Virus record (IMG/VR): IMGVR_UViG_3300042446_001484
Location: 1-64,000 of that record
DNA: 64,000 nt
Source: a virus
Direction: 5' to 3' (one strand)
Part shown: positions 1 to 7,713 of the stretch, in pieces
How the letters are laid out: the number at the start of each line of letters is the position of its first letter
Position numbering within the stretch: position 1 is the first letter of the stretch
Notes under the pieces: model-generated
Databases searched by the model: none
What the model saw: only the letters and a program-made list of their open reading frames with translations
Told to the model about the DNA's origin: nothing
Translations under genes and position numbers: made by a program

Positions 1-72
1 CCTACAACATAGATATAAATTAATCCGGTCGTATTACCTTATTCGCTCGGGACTCTTCGAGTCCCTCGCTTG

Positions 73-97
73 ACCCGGTTGTATGACCGGGTTTTTT
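73..97 (+). terminator. Rho-independent terminator
   Basis: A 7-bp perfect stem (ACCCGGT/ACCGGGT) with loop TGTATG is followed directly by six T residues on the plus strand. The upstream gene it would serve lies outside the window or is one of the hairpin transcripts here. A second, incomplete copy (CCCGGTTGTATGACC) occurs at about 247-261 without the T run. Confidence 0.75.
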
Positions 98-325
98 GTT
101 TCCGGTCGAAAGAAGAACGCTTCATAAGATCCGCATCATAAAACCCAGCCGTATGACGCCGGGCGGAAGCGAGCCCCTCAGGGCGAGCAATTAATGTACT
201 ACCTGTCGACCGGCTATTACGCTCGGACCTGACGGTCCTCGCTTGACCCGGTTGTATGACCCGTATAGATGTGGATAACTTAATTTGCGCCTTTCAGAAA
301 AAATTTGTATGACTCGGGCCGCCAA

Positions 326-351
326 CGAGGTCGACCGAAAGGTCGAGCGAG
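326..351. repeat. Left arm of a 26-bp inverted repeat (hairpin-forming)
   Basis: This arm is the exact reverse complement of 600-625 over 26 bases. Each arm is itself a hairpin with a TCGACC/GGTCGA stem and a 4-nt loop (GAAA here). The two copies enclose about 250 bp of AT-rich non-coding DNA. Confidence 0.8.
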
Positions 352-599
352 TGTACTCATTTCTGGAAATTTTTAGAAAGTGGGTCGTGAGTCACGCAAG
401 GGTCAATCCCCAGAGCTTCCCACTTATTAACATTTTTTCCCACTTTTCCATTTTGTAATACAGATATATGGAAATATAGCCATTTTGTCATACAATCATA
501 CATAAAATATGAGTACGATAAAAAGGTATGGATATTAGTACTAAAAACGCAATAAAAATAGGGGTAAAATTTATCCGGTCGATATGTCATAGTAATATG

Positions 600-625
600 C
601 TCGCTCGACCTTTCGGTCGACCTCG
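600..625. repeat. Right arm of the 26-bp inverted repeat
   Basis: Exact reverse complement of 326-351. It has a TCGACC/GGTCGA stem with a TTTC loop and lies 25 nt past the stop codon of the minus-strand glycosyltransferase gene, so it may help terminate that operon, although no clear T run follows. Confidence 0.75.
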
Positions 626-650
626 CTAAGACCTGGAGTATACTAGGAAT

Positions 651-1373
651 TTAGTCCCAGTAGTTAACGTCTTTTCTATAATGGTCTGGATTATCTCTAT
701 GGATATAGTTTAGGATTACTAGTTTAAGCATACCTAGGTATCCCATTTTTTTGAATCTTCTATCGTCTTGACCTACATAGTATTTTGATATTCTAAAGTT
801 GGCGGGGTTGTAGGTTTTTGACAGGGCGTAATCTTCTGAGTGTTGAAGTGTCTCGTCGAATTTATTTCTTTTTCTGAATTCATCAGTTCTGGTCAAGAAG
901 AAAGTCCCTATTGCGAAGGGGGTTTTAGTGGAGATGATTTTGTTTAGGGGGTTGAAGATATGGAATACGAGTGAGGTTCTAATGTCCTTACCTATGGACT
1001 TTATTTTACAGGTTAGAAGATGAAGGTGTTCATGTTGCATTCTATATATGCTATTGTTTATTATATCTCTATTCAGGAGAACTACATCAGCATCTAGGAA
1101 TAGTGTGTATTTGGTAGTTACAAGATCAGAACCTTTATTTCTACCATAAGCGACTTTACCTCCATTTATTATTTCTATGTTGATAATATCCTTATAGGTA
1201 TATTTTAGTTCGTATAGTATATTCCTAGTATTATCAGTAGAGTTAGCGTCTGCTATGATTACTTTTGTACCATTTATACCATATTGTTCTACTATGGATA
1301 GTATAGTTCTCCCTATGTATTTTTCTTCATTCTTACAAGGAATCACTATAGTGAGTTTATCCTTTATATTCAT
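651..1373 (-). CDS. Family 2 glycosyltransferase
   Basis: A GT-A fold glycosyltransferase that would transfer a sugar from a nucleotide-sugar donor. The family-2 N-terminus is clear (TIVIPCKNEE, then DANSTDNT), and LFLDADVVL carries the metal- and donor-binding DxD motif. No signal peptide or strong membrane helix is evident, so it is probably cytoplasmic. I chose the ATG at 1373 because it leaves the usual short lead before the first beta strand; in-frame ATGs at 1391 and 1421 are alternatives. The start overlaps the end of the phosphatase gene by 17 bp, so the two are probably co-translated. The acceptor is unknown; the neighbouring LpxH-like gene hints at lipid or surface glycan. Confidence 0.85.
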   Translation of the reverse strand: MNIKDKLTIVIPCKNEEKYIGRTILSIVEQYGINGTKVIIADANSTDNTRNILYELKYTYKDIINIEIINGGKVAYGRNKGSDLVTTKYTLFLDADVVLLNRDIINNSIYRMQHEHLHLLTCKIKSIGKDIRTSLVFHIFNPLNKIISTKTPFAIGTFFLTRTDEFRKRNKFDETLQHSEDYALSKTYNPANFRISKYYVGQDDRRFKKMGYLGMLKLVILNYIHRDNPDHYRKDVNYWD

Positions 1374-2049
1374 GTACTTGGTATTTTCCATTGTTATAAG
1401 TGATATAGGAGTTATTTTCAATCCAATCCCCGGAATTTAGGTATCTTACTCCATCGACCATTCTATCGTCTGGATGGTGTATATGACCGCATATAACGGT
1501 ATCGCAATTATGTTTCTTTGCTTGGCGGATTAGTTCATATTCAAAGGAGGTAATGAATTTAACGGCTTCTTTAACCTTGCTCTTTAGGAATTTAGATAGA
1601 GAGCGTTTCATCCCCAGCGATTTTAGTGTACGGTCGATGGTTATGGCGAAATCATATCCGACGGAACCTAGTATACCTAACCACTTTAGTTTAACTACGC
1701 CATCATATAAATCTCCGTGGGTAATGAATGTATTGTTCCAGATATACTCATTATGCACCTCCAGATTACCAAAACTGAATTCACCATATTCCCTTAAGAA
1801 TTCGTCATGATTCCCCGGGATATATATTACCTTAGTGTTATTTTTGGAATAGGACAGTATTTTCCTGATGACATTGGTGTGAGATTGTGGCCAACGGAAC
1901 TTTCTTTTTAAGAGCCAGCCGTCGATTATATCCCCAACAAGGAATAAAGTTTGCGGTTCATACTGCTTTAATAGCGCCAGAACGCCTTCGGCGTTGGAAC
2001 CTTTGGACCCGAGGTGAACATCGGAAATGAATAATGCTTCTACTTTCAT
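1357..2049 (-). CDS. LpxH-like metallophosphoesterase (UDP-2,3-diacylglucosamine hydrolase family)
   Basis: A calcineurin-like two-metal phosphoesterase of about 230 residues. The metal-ligand motifs run in order: SDVHLGS, GDIIDGW, GNHDEF, THGDLYD and GHIHHP. Spacing and length match LpxH, which cleaves the pyrophosphate of UDP-2,3-diacylglucosamine in lipid A synthesis, and many uncharacterised LpxH-like enzymes. In-frame sequence upstream encodes 14 more residues, but the ATG at 2049 starts the first beta strand and lies 4 nt after the octamer ATATTTAT, so I use it. It is probably co-expressed with the glycosyltransferase that follows. Substrate is inferred from family only. Confidence 0.82.
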   Translation of the reverse strand: MKVEALFISDVHLGSKGSNAEGVLALLKQYEPQTLFLVGDIIDGWLLKRKFRWPQSHTNVIRKILSYSKNNTKVIYIPGNHDEFLREYGEFSFGNLEVHNEYIWNNTFITHGDLYDGVVKLKWLGILGSVGYDFAITIDRTLKSLGMKRSLSKFLKSKVKEAVKFITSFEYELIRQAKKHNCDTVICGHIHHPDDRMVDGVRYLNSGDWIENNSYITYNNGKYQVHEYKG

Positions 2050-2053
2050 TCTG

Positions 2054-2061
2054 ATAAATAT
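2054..2061 (-). promoter_or_regulatory. ATATTTAT start-proximal element (putative late promoter)
   Basis: The octamer ATATTTAT on the coding strand ends 4 nt before the ATG at 2049. The same octamer, at 4-6 nt, precedes genes at 4328, 13037, 18003, 21489 and 34500. It resembles the T4-type late -10 element TATAAATA read on the opposite strand. Confidence 0.5.
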
Positions 2062-2063
2062 GG

Positions 2064-2399
2064 CTATAACACTTCGGTTAGTATTCTCCATTCTTTCAGG
2101 AGCATACCATCAAGGGTGACTTCGACTGGAATGTCTTTTAGGTTTTCCACCCTATTAACTTTCGCTTCTTTAAGAAGTTTGGAAACGAATCTCATGGTCT
2201 CGTCGAATCCTATTGTTCTATCTTTTTCTGTCCATTTGGTATATTCGCTACGGGTAACCATCTCAGGGTCCCATGTACCTTTAAAATCACCTACACTCCA
2301 AGAACTATCACCAAGTGTGACAGATATACCAATGCATGCATCCTGATAACCTCCGTGGCCAAATCTAACTGATTGTATTTTACCTAGTTTCTTTTCCAT
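2064..2399 (-). CDS. Conserved phage hypothetical protein (111 aa)
   Basis: A soluble protein opening with GKIQSVRFGHGGYQDACIG, an N-terminus I recognise from uncharacterised phage and bacterial proteins. It has no signal peptide, membrane helix or recognisable catalytic motif. Several Trp and Gly residues in the first half suggest a compact beta fold. It is transcribed before the LpxH-like gene, whose putative promoter sits just past this stop codon. Function unknown. Confidence 0.75.
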   Translation of the reverse strand: MEKKLGKIQSVRFGHGGYQDACIGISVTLGDSSWSVGDFKGTWDPEMVTRSEYTKWTEKDRTIGFDETMRFVSKLLKEAKVNRVENLKDIPVEVTLDGMLLKEWRILTEVL

Positions 2400-2402
2400 A
2401 TA

Positions 2403-2449
2403 TTATGTTAGTATAATTTTTCTCCAAGAGTGTCCGTATCTGGTCGGAA
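2403..2449 (-). pseudogene. Remnant copy of a homing-endonuclease C-terminal tail
   Basis: Bases 2423-2449 match 2849-2875, the 3' end of the HNH gene, at 26 of 27 positions. On the minus strand the remnant reads PTRYGHSWRKIILT then a stop, against PTRYGHSWKKMVLL in the intact HNH protein. It begins one codon past the GIY-YIG stop codon and in the same frame. It therefore looks like the tail of a second NUMOD1-type endonuclease whose body was replaced by the GIY-YIG gene. Confidence 0.75.
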
Positions 2450-2450
2450 A

Positions 2451-2810
2451 TTAATGTATAAAATGATTAGGTCTGCTAATGTTATTATATGTGGGTTTAT
2501 AGTATATAATAAGGTTTTCCTCTATGAATCTAGACATTAGAGCACAACCTATTAGGTACTTTTCAAAAATATCCCATTGTATTTTTTTATTATAACAATG
2601 ACTTCGAATTCTTATATGAAGTTGTTTACTAAAGCCAATATAAACTATCTTGTCGCCTTTATAAAGAACATAAACACCTATTTCATCCATTGGTTTGTTA
2701 AACATATATCTACGCCACGCATTTTCCTCATATTCTAATCTATCACCAACTTCAAAGAGTGAATCATCTATTCCAAATATATCAGCAATCAATTCCCTAG
2801 GATGAACCAT
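2451..2810 (-). CDS. GIY-YIG nuclease-domain protein (putative homing endonuclease)
   Basis: A 119-residue protein with a GIY-YIG core: GVYVLYKG then YIGFSK about 12 residues on, an Arg in RIRSH, and the metal-binding Glu in RFIEENLIIYYKPTYN. The domain fills residues 45-115; the N-terminus (EVGDRLEYEENAWRRY) may contribute DNA binding. It lies 3' of an HNH endonuclease and is followed by a stray copy of that gene's tail, which suggests a mobile element. It is shorter than typical intron-encoded GIY-YIG enzymes and lacks a separate recognition domain. Confidence 0.82.
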   Translation of the reverse strand: MVHPRELIADIFGIDDSLFEVGDRLEYEENAWRRYMFNKPMDEIGVYVLYKGDKIVYIGFSKQLHIRIRSHCYNKKIQWDIFEKYLIGCALMSRFIEENLIIYYKPTYNNISRPNHFIH

Positions 2811-2828
2811 GATTTAAAACATTATTTT

Positions 2829-3368
2829 TTACAAAAGTACCATTTTTTTCCAAGAATGTCCGTATCTGGTCGGAAGTTTTTTATATAAGGATCGGCGAAT
2901 GGTGGCCTTTGATGCGCCTGACTGTCCGGCGGCTTTATTTAAGGTGTTATATGCTCCTAGTATAGTTCCGTTCCGGTCGAGGTGTGCAACCATTATATCT
3001 CCATTTTTGAAGCCGAGAACTTCAGAGGCGTGTTTTCTATTATCTAGAGGTCGACACCATTCTAGATTCTCTACACGGTTATCATCCTTTATCCCATTGA
3101 TATGATTTATTTGTTCATGGTTATTTGGGTTTGAAATAAACGCCATTGCCACTGCTCTATGTATCCTTAGGTTCTTTTTGATTCCTTTCTTAAAGGTTCT
3201 TAACCTTACATAACCATCAAAGGATTCGAACTTCATTATCCTAATACACCTCTTGGATTTTATTCTACCTTTGTTTGATACTAAGTATTGTTCTTCGTAC
3301 CCAATTACATCTTTCCATACTTCTCCTTTGATATCTTTAATAGAGAAGTTTAAATAGTGCTTTGTCAT
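2829..3368 (-). CDS. HNH homing endonuclease with NUMOD4 and NUMOD1 modules
   Basis: Three modules are visible. NUMOD4 at about residues 14-40 (EVWKDVIGYEEQYLVSNKGR) is a DNA-binding motif. The HNH_3 nuclease is at about 65-112 (HRAVAMAFISNP, then NHINGIKDDNRVENLEW). A NUMOD1-like helix-turn-helix follows at about 133-165 (GAYNTLNKAAGQSGAS). This layout is standard for free-standing phage homing endonucleases, which cut an allele lacking the element and spread by repair. The start overlaps the upstream stop by 4 bp (ATGA). The 3' tail is duplicated at 2403-2449. Confidence 0.92.
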   Translation of the reverse strand: MTKHYLNFSIKDIKGEVWKDVIGYEEQYLVSNKGRIKSKRCIRIMKFESFDGYVRLRTFKKGIKKNLRIHRAVAMAFISNPNNHEQINHINGIKDDNRVENLEWCRPLDNRKHASEVLGFKNGDIMVAHLDRNGTILGAYNTLNKAAGQSGASKATIRRSLYKKLPTRYGHSWKKMVLL

Positions 3369-3670
3369 GTCATTAAATTTTGAATTATATATGCTAATTT
3401 ATATCCTGCGAATGCTCCTAGTGCTGAAGGTATTGGGAATACTATTAATTTACCCAGCGAAGTTACATATTTCGGTCGGTTGACGATTCTACCCATGAAG
3501 TAGTAGTAGGAGATATACCCCGCGAGAACCATTATGTCGGTTCTGGTGGATATAAACACCACAATGGTGGCTCCTAGGAAGCCAAAGATGAAATTATCCC
3601 TGATTCCTTCGATAATCTCAGCATTTGTGGCTTCATTCCATTCTTTTACTATCTTTTTAAACCTTCTCAT
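3365..3670 (-). CDS. Small membrane protein, unknown function
   Basis: A 101-residue protein with a basic amphipathic N-terminus (MRRFKKIVKEW) and about three hydrophobic segments (roughly residues 28-43, 46-62 and 73-97), so it is probably in the inner membrane. No family is recognised. It overlaps genes on both sides by 4 bp, so it belongs to the operon into which the HNH gene has settled. Confidence 0.65.
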   Translation of the reverse strand: MRRFKKIVKEWNEATNAEIIEGIRDNFIFGFLGATIVVFISTRTDIMVLAGYISYYYFMGRIVNRPKYVTSLGKLIVFPIPSALGAFAGYKLAYIIQNLMT

Positions 3671-4014
3671 TTATAAAATAGTTGAATTAATACGATTGTG
3701 AATCCAAGACCCAGGCAAATGCCATTCTTTATGTTTAAGGGCTCTTTGAACAGGTATATGGACATCAAGGTGAATACAATTACTCCCACGCCAAATCCAA
3801 TCAACCTGGACGGCCAGATCTGACCATCAAACGCCTCAATGAAATAGTTAACCGACTTTATATATAACCAGCCAAGCGGAACGCTCGCTAAGATAACCCA
3901 CCAATAGTACTTCTCATACCAACCATACTTATACGACCCCTGCAACTGCATGAAGGTACCAATCTGTCCCAATAACCCGAATAATATCCCGAGCAATATC
4001 TTTTGTAAATGCAT
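3667..4014 (-). CDS. Four-helix membrane protein, EamA/SMR-like
   Basis: The 115 residues contain about four hydrophobic helices. The last pair (LMSIYLFKEPLNIKNGICLG and the helix after it) has the 'E-P-L-x-x-x-x-x-x-G' pattern seen in EamA/DMT and small multidrug resistance transporters. A family assignment to small-molecule transport is tentative; it could equally be an uncharacterised phage membrane protein. It is the first gene after a terminator, with the HNH and GIY-YIG genes downstream. Confidence 0.6.
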   Translation of the reverse strand: MHLQKILLGILFGLLGQIGTFMQLQGSYKYGWYEKYYWWVILASVPLGWLYIKSVNYFIEAFDGQIWPSRLIGFGVGVIVFTLMSIYLFKEPLNIKNGICLGLGFTIVLIQLFYK

Positions 4015-4040
4015 AAACTAATATAAGGAAATAATGTTGT

Positions 4041-4076
4041 AAAAAAAAATAACCCCACATTTTTGTGAGGTTATTC
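4041..4076 (-). terminator. Rho-independent terminator (minus strand)
   Basis: An inverted repeat AATAACC(T)CAC...GTG(G)GGTTATT with an A/T loop ends in a run of about nine T residues on the minus strand. The stop codon of the gene ending at 4071 is inside the stem. It closes the single-gene unit 4071-4328. Confidence 0.8.
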
Positions 4077-4328
4077 CATATCTAGTATGTTTAGTTCATA
4101 TTGGACATCGAGAATCTCCAGATATCCCATCTCCCTGAGGGCGTTGTATACCCGGTTTCGGTCGGCTCGCCTCTTTCCGGTGATAACATGGGTCATTTCA
4201 ATTTGTCTTTCCAAGTCCGCAGCATCGTAGTGAGCCATAACCGTCTTTAAATGGATATCGTTCTCACCCATCTCGCTAATGCTCTGGGCTATCTTCTTGT
4301 ATTGATCCTCGGAAATTATATACTTCAT
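4071..4328 (-). CDS. Small protein with putative capsid-targeting N-terminus
   Basis: An 85-residue charged, soluble protein. Its N-terminus MKYIISEDQYKKI matches the tag shared by the genes at 12777, 18003, 18443 and 19999, and ISE (residues 17-19) is a candidate prohead-protease cleavage site of the T4 gp21 type. The rest is helical with no known domain; RRADRNRVYNALREMGYLEI resembles a small winged-helix or helix-turn-helix segment, which is only a guess. It forms its own transcription unit: terminator, ATATTTAT element, gene, terminator. I infer an internal head protein delivered with the DNA. Confidence 0.75.
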   Translation of the reverse strand: MKYIISEDQYKKIAQSISEMGENDIHLKTVMAHYDAADLERQIEMTHVITGKRRADRNRVYNALREMGYLEILDVQYELNILDME

Positions 4329-4332
4329 GTTT

Positions 4333-4340
4333 ATAAATAT
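4333..4340 (-). promoter_or_regulatory. ATATTTAT element, putative late promoter
   Basis: ATATTTAT lies 4 nt before the ATG at 4328 and directly after the helicase terminator. Because a terminator precedes it and another follows the gene, transcription of this unit almost has to begin here, which makes this the best evidence in the window that the octamer is promoter sequence. Confidence 0.62.
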
Positions 4341-4350
4341 CCGCTCAATG

Positions 4351-4378
4351 TAAAAACCCCCGACTTTCGCCGAGGGTC
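4351..4378 (-). terminator. Rho-independent terminator for the helicase gene
   Basis: On the minus strand a 9-bp stem (ACCCTCGGC with GTCGGGGGT, two wobble pairs) is closed by a GAAA tetraloop and followed by five T residues. It lies about 25 nt past the stop codon of the helicase gene. Confidence 0.88.
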
Positions 4379-4403
4379 AAGGATTGCTCATCAAAACAAA
4401 ACC

Positions 4404-7400
4404 TTATTTCTTTTTTAATTCACTACTTAATTTCCACATCATATGTCTTGACATACCTGTTTTTTCTCTCACCTCATCTTGTGTTATTCCACTTTTAAGT
4501 AATTTTTTTGCGTAATCAATTTCTTTTTTTGAATACTTATCTTTATTGTTTATTCCACCATTACCTAACCAATCACCCCAACTTACCCATTCATTTGTTG
4601 ATTGATAATATTGTTGTGGTGCCGCAGGAATATTAGAAGGTCTTTTATTTGATGAAGAATACTCTCTCCATTCCGCCGCAGTTTTTAGCCCAACTAAATG
4701 TATAACCTTTCTTGCTTTTTTATATGGTAAGAAAGATTTATTCTTATCAGCAATCACACCCGTTCCTAAAAACACACCCCAACTTTCCCAACCATCATTC
4801 TTATAAATTAATTGTGGGTTAGATGGAATACCATCAGGTCTATTAGTTTTACTCCATACTCCCCATTCTTTTAATGATTTAAGTTTTAATTTTAATATAA
4901 TTTTATGTGCCTCTTTGTATGAAACATATGGAACTTTTTCTTTAGTACCTAAAAACTTATACCAACTAACCCATTCTTTATATATGTTTTGTGGACAAGC
5001 GGGAATGTTATCAGGTTTTTTATTTTTCTTCCAATAGTCATTCCATTCACTATTACTTTTAATATTCAATGGTTTAATATATTTAACAAGTTCATTATAA
5101 TCCATATAACCAATCCAACCTTTTTTTGTACCCAACCAATCGTACATTGAAATATATTCCTCTCCATAAACACTTTTAGGGTTTGCTGGAATATCAAATG
5201 GTCTTTCTCCTGACGATGAAAATCTTTGCCATTCATCTTGGTTTTTTAAATTCAAGGACCACACATATTTACGAGCCACATCAAATGGTTTATATTCTCC
5301 TTTCCAACCAGGTTTAGTGCCAAGAAAATCTCCCCAACTTAACCAATCGTTTTGATATACTCTATAAGCATTTGAAGGTATAAAATTTGGTTTATTTCCT
5401 GAGACACAATATTCTTCATATTCAATTAAGGTTTTTATTCCCAATCCCCTTACATATTCTCTTGCCTCTTCAAAAGGTAAAAAATGTGAATAGTCACTTG
5501 CACTTCCAATCTCATTAGTGGTTAAATCATTATAGATATTATCCCAATAATTTCTATAAGCCGCATTCATATTAACCTCTCTATCAATATCAGATGTTAT
5601 TCTTCTTCTTTGAATTGAACCAAGTATAACTTCACCTTCTTCTAATATTGTATTTCTACCGATGTTATGTGAGTTCTCACCCAATATAAAATTATTAGCG
5701 ACACGCAACATTGATGGTATAAATGTTTCACTTGGATCAATAGGAATATAAACAGATAATTCTTTATCATCAACGGGTCTTTGTCCTCTACCGATAAATT
5801 GTGTTGCAGTGATTTCACTACCCATATCATATGTCGGTACAAGAGCATCAATGTTAGGAGCGTCAATACCAGTCACCAACCAAGGACTACCAACCATAAT
5901 ACCTTTCTCTAATAAATTAAATCTTTTTGTTTCATCTAACCCATCTTGTCTCAAACCTCTAACAACAACATAGTCATTAGGTATAATACCATGTTCAATA
6001 AGTTTATTGATTAAAATAATTGCGTTCTCTGTATCAACAATTAAACTGGTGACTAATAAAGGATGTGTTTTATCTTCTTCTTTAATTGATTTTACTAAAC
6101 AAACTATCGCTCTTAACATTCTACCTCTAACAGCAGCACTTGTCTCATCACCAAATACACTTTCAATAATACCATTCACACCAATCTGTCTCATTAGTTG
6201 ATGATTTTCAGAAACCTCAATAGTTTTAAAATGTATCGGACAACTTCTTCCTTCGGTAATCGTTTCTGATGGTGTAATTTCAATCGCAACCACACCAAAA
6301 TGTTCTACATCATCATTATAAATTCTATCTTCATTTTTATCCGTTCCTCTTTGTCTTTCAGTTGCGGTAAATGATACTTGATATTCAGCAATAGGATTTA
6401 AAATAGCATCAGTTTTACTTGAACTGATGTGTCCACAAAACTCTTGTTCCTCATCAATAAACGCAAATGGTTTTTTTGTGTATCTTACTTGATTGGCAAT
6501 AGTTCTAAATGTATCATTAAACTCACCAGCACTTTTATTATTTACATAAAACGCCGTTCTTTGTTTAGACAATAACGCTTCTTTAATAATATCTTTTAAC
6601 TTTCCATCGGTAGCAGAATAGTTTTCAATACCAAAACTCGCTTGTCCTTTAACATATTTCTTTTCAGAACAAACAACATATCTATTCATTGTTCCTTGAT
6701 AGATTGTTCCGTCAGAATATTCTGCGTGTTTAACTGATAATTGTTTTGTTGCGGGTATGTTGTGGCAATAATAAACTATGATTTTATTTTTCTTTGCTTT
6801 ATCAAATTTATATACACCTCTAAATTCTAAAAATCCTTTACCATATCCACAAGGAATGATTGCTCTTACTTTCTTATGTTTATTTAATACCTCGTTGATT
6901 TGTTCGGTAACCACACCTTGACTACCCATCACACTCATATCACCTAAATCCTGTCCATCAACTTCACCTATAACTAATTGATTTGCTTTAATGAACGCTT
7001 CATTCCATTTTTGTTTTATTGTTTCTAACCACGTTTCCGATGGACCTTCATAAAACTCTGTTCCAATCTCTCTACTTACTTTATTGTGTCTTAAATTCCA
7101 ACCAATTTCAACCATATCATCCTTGAAGAAATAGTCCATTTTTTTCACTATTTCAATCGCCTGTTCTTGTGTTGTTCCTTTCTTTATGTATTTTCTATCA
7201 GCTTCATAACCCCATAACGCTAATTGATGAAATTGTCTTCCTCTTGTTGGTGAAGCTTCACCCATTGCAGTATTAACATCGTATTTAGTTATACCCGATT
7301 TACCAATAAAGGTTTTTGATTTCTTTGCGTCGGGGATAATATATTGCCAAGCATAGGTGTTAGTAAAATATTGTTCCTTTGCTGTATCAAATCCTAAACC

Positions 7401-7418
7401 ATCAACTAAATAATCCAT
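4404..7418 (-). CDS. SF2 helicase with C-terminal phage-integrase repeats
   Basis: A protein of about 1000 residues. The N-terminal half has superfamily-2 helicase motifs: PCGYGKGF (motif I), FAFIDEEQEF (a DEEQ box, motif II), SFTATERQ (motif III), and WLVTGIDAP with QFIGRGQRP (motifs V and VI). The C-terminal half carries five copies of a 60-70 residue unit with the pattern 'AR..I..L.lk...eW..y...g.rP..IP..P...Y...W.sW.dfLG', which is the phage-integrase repeat (PHINT_rpt). A short helix-turn-helix-like end (GITQDEVREKTGMSRHMMWK) follows. The repeats probably bind DNA. I prefer the ATG at 7418; one at 7439 is possible. It is a single-gene unit with a strong terminator. The role in replication, recombination or defence is not determined. 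Confidence 0.88.
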   Translation of the reverse strand: MDYLVDGLGFDTAKEQYFTNTYAWQYIIPDAKKSKTFIGKSGITKYDVNTAMGEASPTRGRQFHQLALWGYEADRKYIKKGTTQEQAIEIVKKMDYFFKDDMVEIGWNLRHNKVSREIGTEFYEGPSETWLETIKQKWNEAFIKANQLVIGEVDGQDLGDMSVMGSQGVVTEQINEVLNKHKKVRAIIPCGYGKGFLEFRGVYKFDKAKKNKIIVYYCHNIPATKQLSVKHAEYSDGTIYQGTMNRYVVCSEKKYVKGQASFGIENYSATDGKLKDIIKEALLSKQRTAFYVNNKSAGEFNDTFRTIANQVRYTKKPFAFIDEEQEFCGHISSSKTDAILNPIAEYQVSFTATERQRGTDKNEDRIYNDDVEHFGVVAIEITPSETITEGRSCPIHFKTIEVSENHQLMRQIGVNGIIESVFGDETSAAVRGRMLRAIVCLVKSIKEEDKTHPLLVTSLIVDTENAIILINKLIEHGIIPNDYVVVRGLRQDGLDETKRFNLLEKGIMVGSPWLVTGIDAPNIDALVPTYDMGSEITATQFIGRGQRPVDDKELSVYIPIDPSETFIPSMLRVANNFILGENSHNIGRNTILEEGEVILGSIQRRRITSDIDREVNMNAAYRNYWDNIYNDLTTNEIGSASDYSHFLPFEEAREYVRGLGIKTLIEYEEYCVSGNKPNFIPSNAYRVYQNDWLSWGDFLGTKPGWKGEYKPFDVARKYVWSLNLKNQDEWQRFSSSGERPFDIPANPKSVYGEEYISMYDWLGTKKGWIGYMDYNELVKYIKPLNIKSNSEWNDYWKKNKKPDNIPACPQNIYKEWVSWYKFLGTKEKVPYVSYKEAHKIILKLKLKSLKEWGVWSKTNRPDGIPSNPQLIYKNDGWESWGVFLGTGVIADKNKSFLPYKKARKVIHLVGLKTAAEWREYSSSNKRPSNIPAAPQQYYQSTNEWVSWGDWLGNGGINNKDKYSKKEIDYAKKLLKSGITQDEVREKTGMSRHMMWKLSSELKKK

Positions 7419-7463
7419 TTTGTTTAATTTAAAACACAAAACTAAAAAATATTCTTGATTTCA

Positions 7464-7471
7464 CAAAAATA
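7464..7471 (-). promoter_or_regulatory. Possible Bacteroidota -7 box (TATTTTTG)
   Basis: TATTTTTG fits the TAnnTTTG consensus and lies about 45 nt upstream of the helicase start. It is part of ATATTTTTGTGA, which recurs upstream of the gene at 9810-10460. No matching -33 TTTG box is visible. Confidence 0.35.
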
Positions 7472-7508
7472 TTTTTAAATAAAGCACAATTAATTGATTA
7501 TGAAACTA

Positions 7509-7712
7509 TTATGGTCTTTTAAATTTAACTTTGTGTAATAATACCATTGGAACCACAGCCCAGGCGATACATGCACATGGAAAAATACACGCCATAACAT
7601 CCAGCAATGAAAACTCATCATCCTGATATTTTCTATCTGGTGGGGTTTTAATAATCAAATAAACACCGGCGATGGTTGTTAGCAACCAATAGATTAAAAA
7701 TAGCGTTTTCAT
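7509..7712 (-). CDS. Two-helix small membrane protein
   Basis: The 67 residues have an N-terminal hydrophobic segment (MKTLFLIYWLLTTIAGVYLI), a polar loop (TPPDRKYQDDEF) and a second hydrophobic segment with three Cys residues, ending basic (HKVKFKRP). No family is recognised. It starts 1 nt after the stop of the HldD-like gene and so is probably in the same operon. Confidence 0.6.
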   Translation of the reverse strand: MKTLFLIYWLLTTIAGVYLIIKTPPDRKYQDDEFSLLDVMACIFPCACIAWAVVPMVLLHKVKFKRP

Positions 7713-7713
7713 A

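Larger units (their letters stand above)
1..650. other. Non-coding region with a family of GC-rich hairpins
   Basis: No credible gene lies here; it is the only long gap in the window. It contains five short perfect hairpins with different stems but similar flanks (GCTCG before, CTCGC after, on one or the other strand): stems at 49-55/59-65, 173-176/181-184, 225-229/234-238, and the pair listed separately at 326-351 and 600-625. The heptamer GTATGAC occurs at about 81, 151, 251 and 307, at one of these sites inside a hairpin loop. The region is downstream of the minus-strand genes that begin at 651, so part of it probably acts in termination. The repeated architecture could also be an origin, packaging or regulatory element; the function is unknown to me. 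Confidence 0.7.

Noticed and set aside
357-590. A 77-codon minus-strand frame inside the hairpin region
   Set aside because: It has no recognisable motif, is rich in Tyr/Phe/Cys from AT-rich DNA, and overlaps an inverted-repeat-bounded non-coding stretch.
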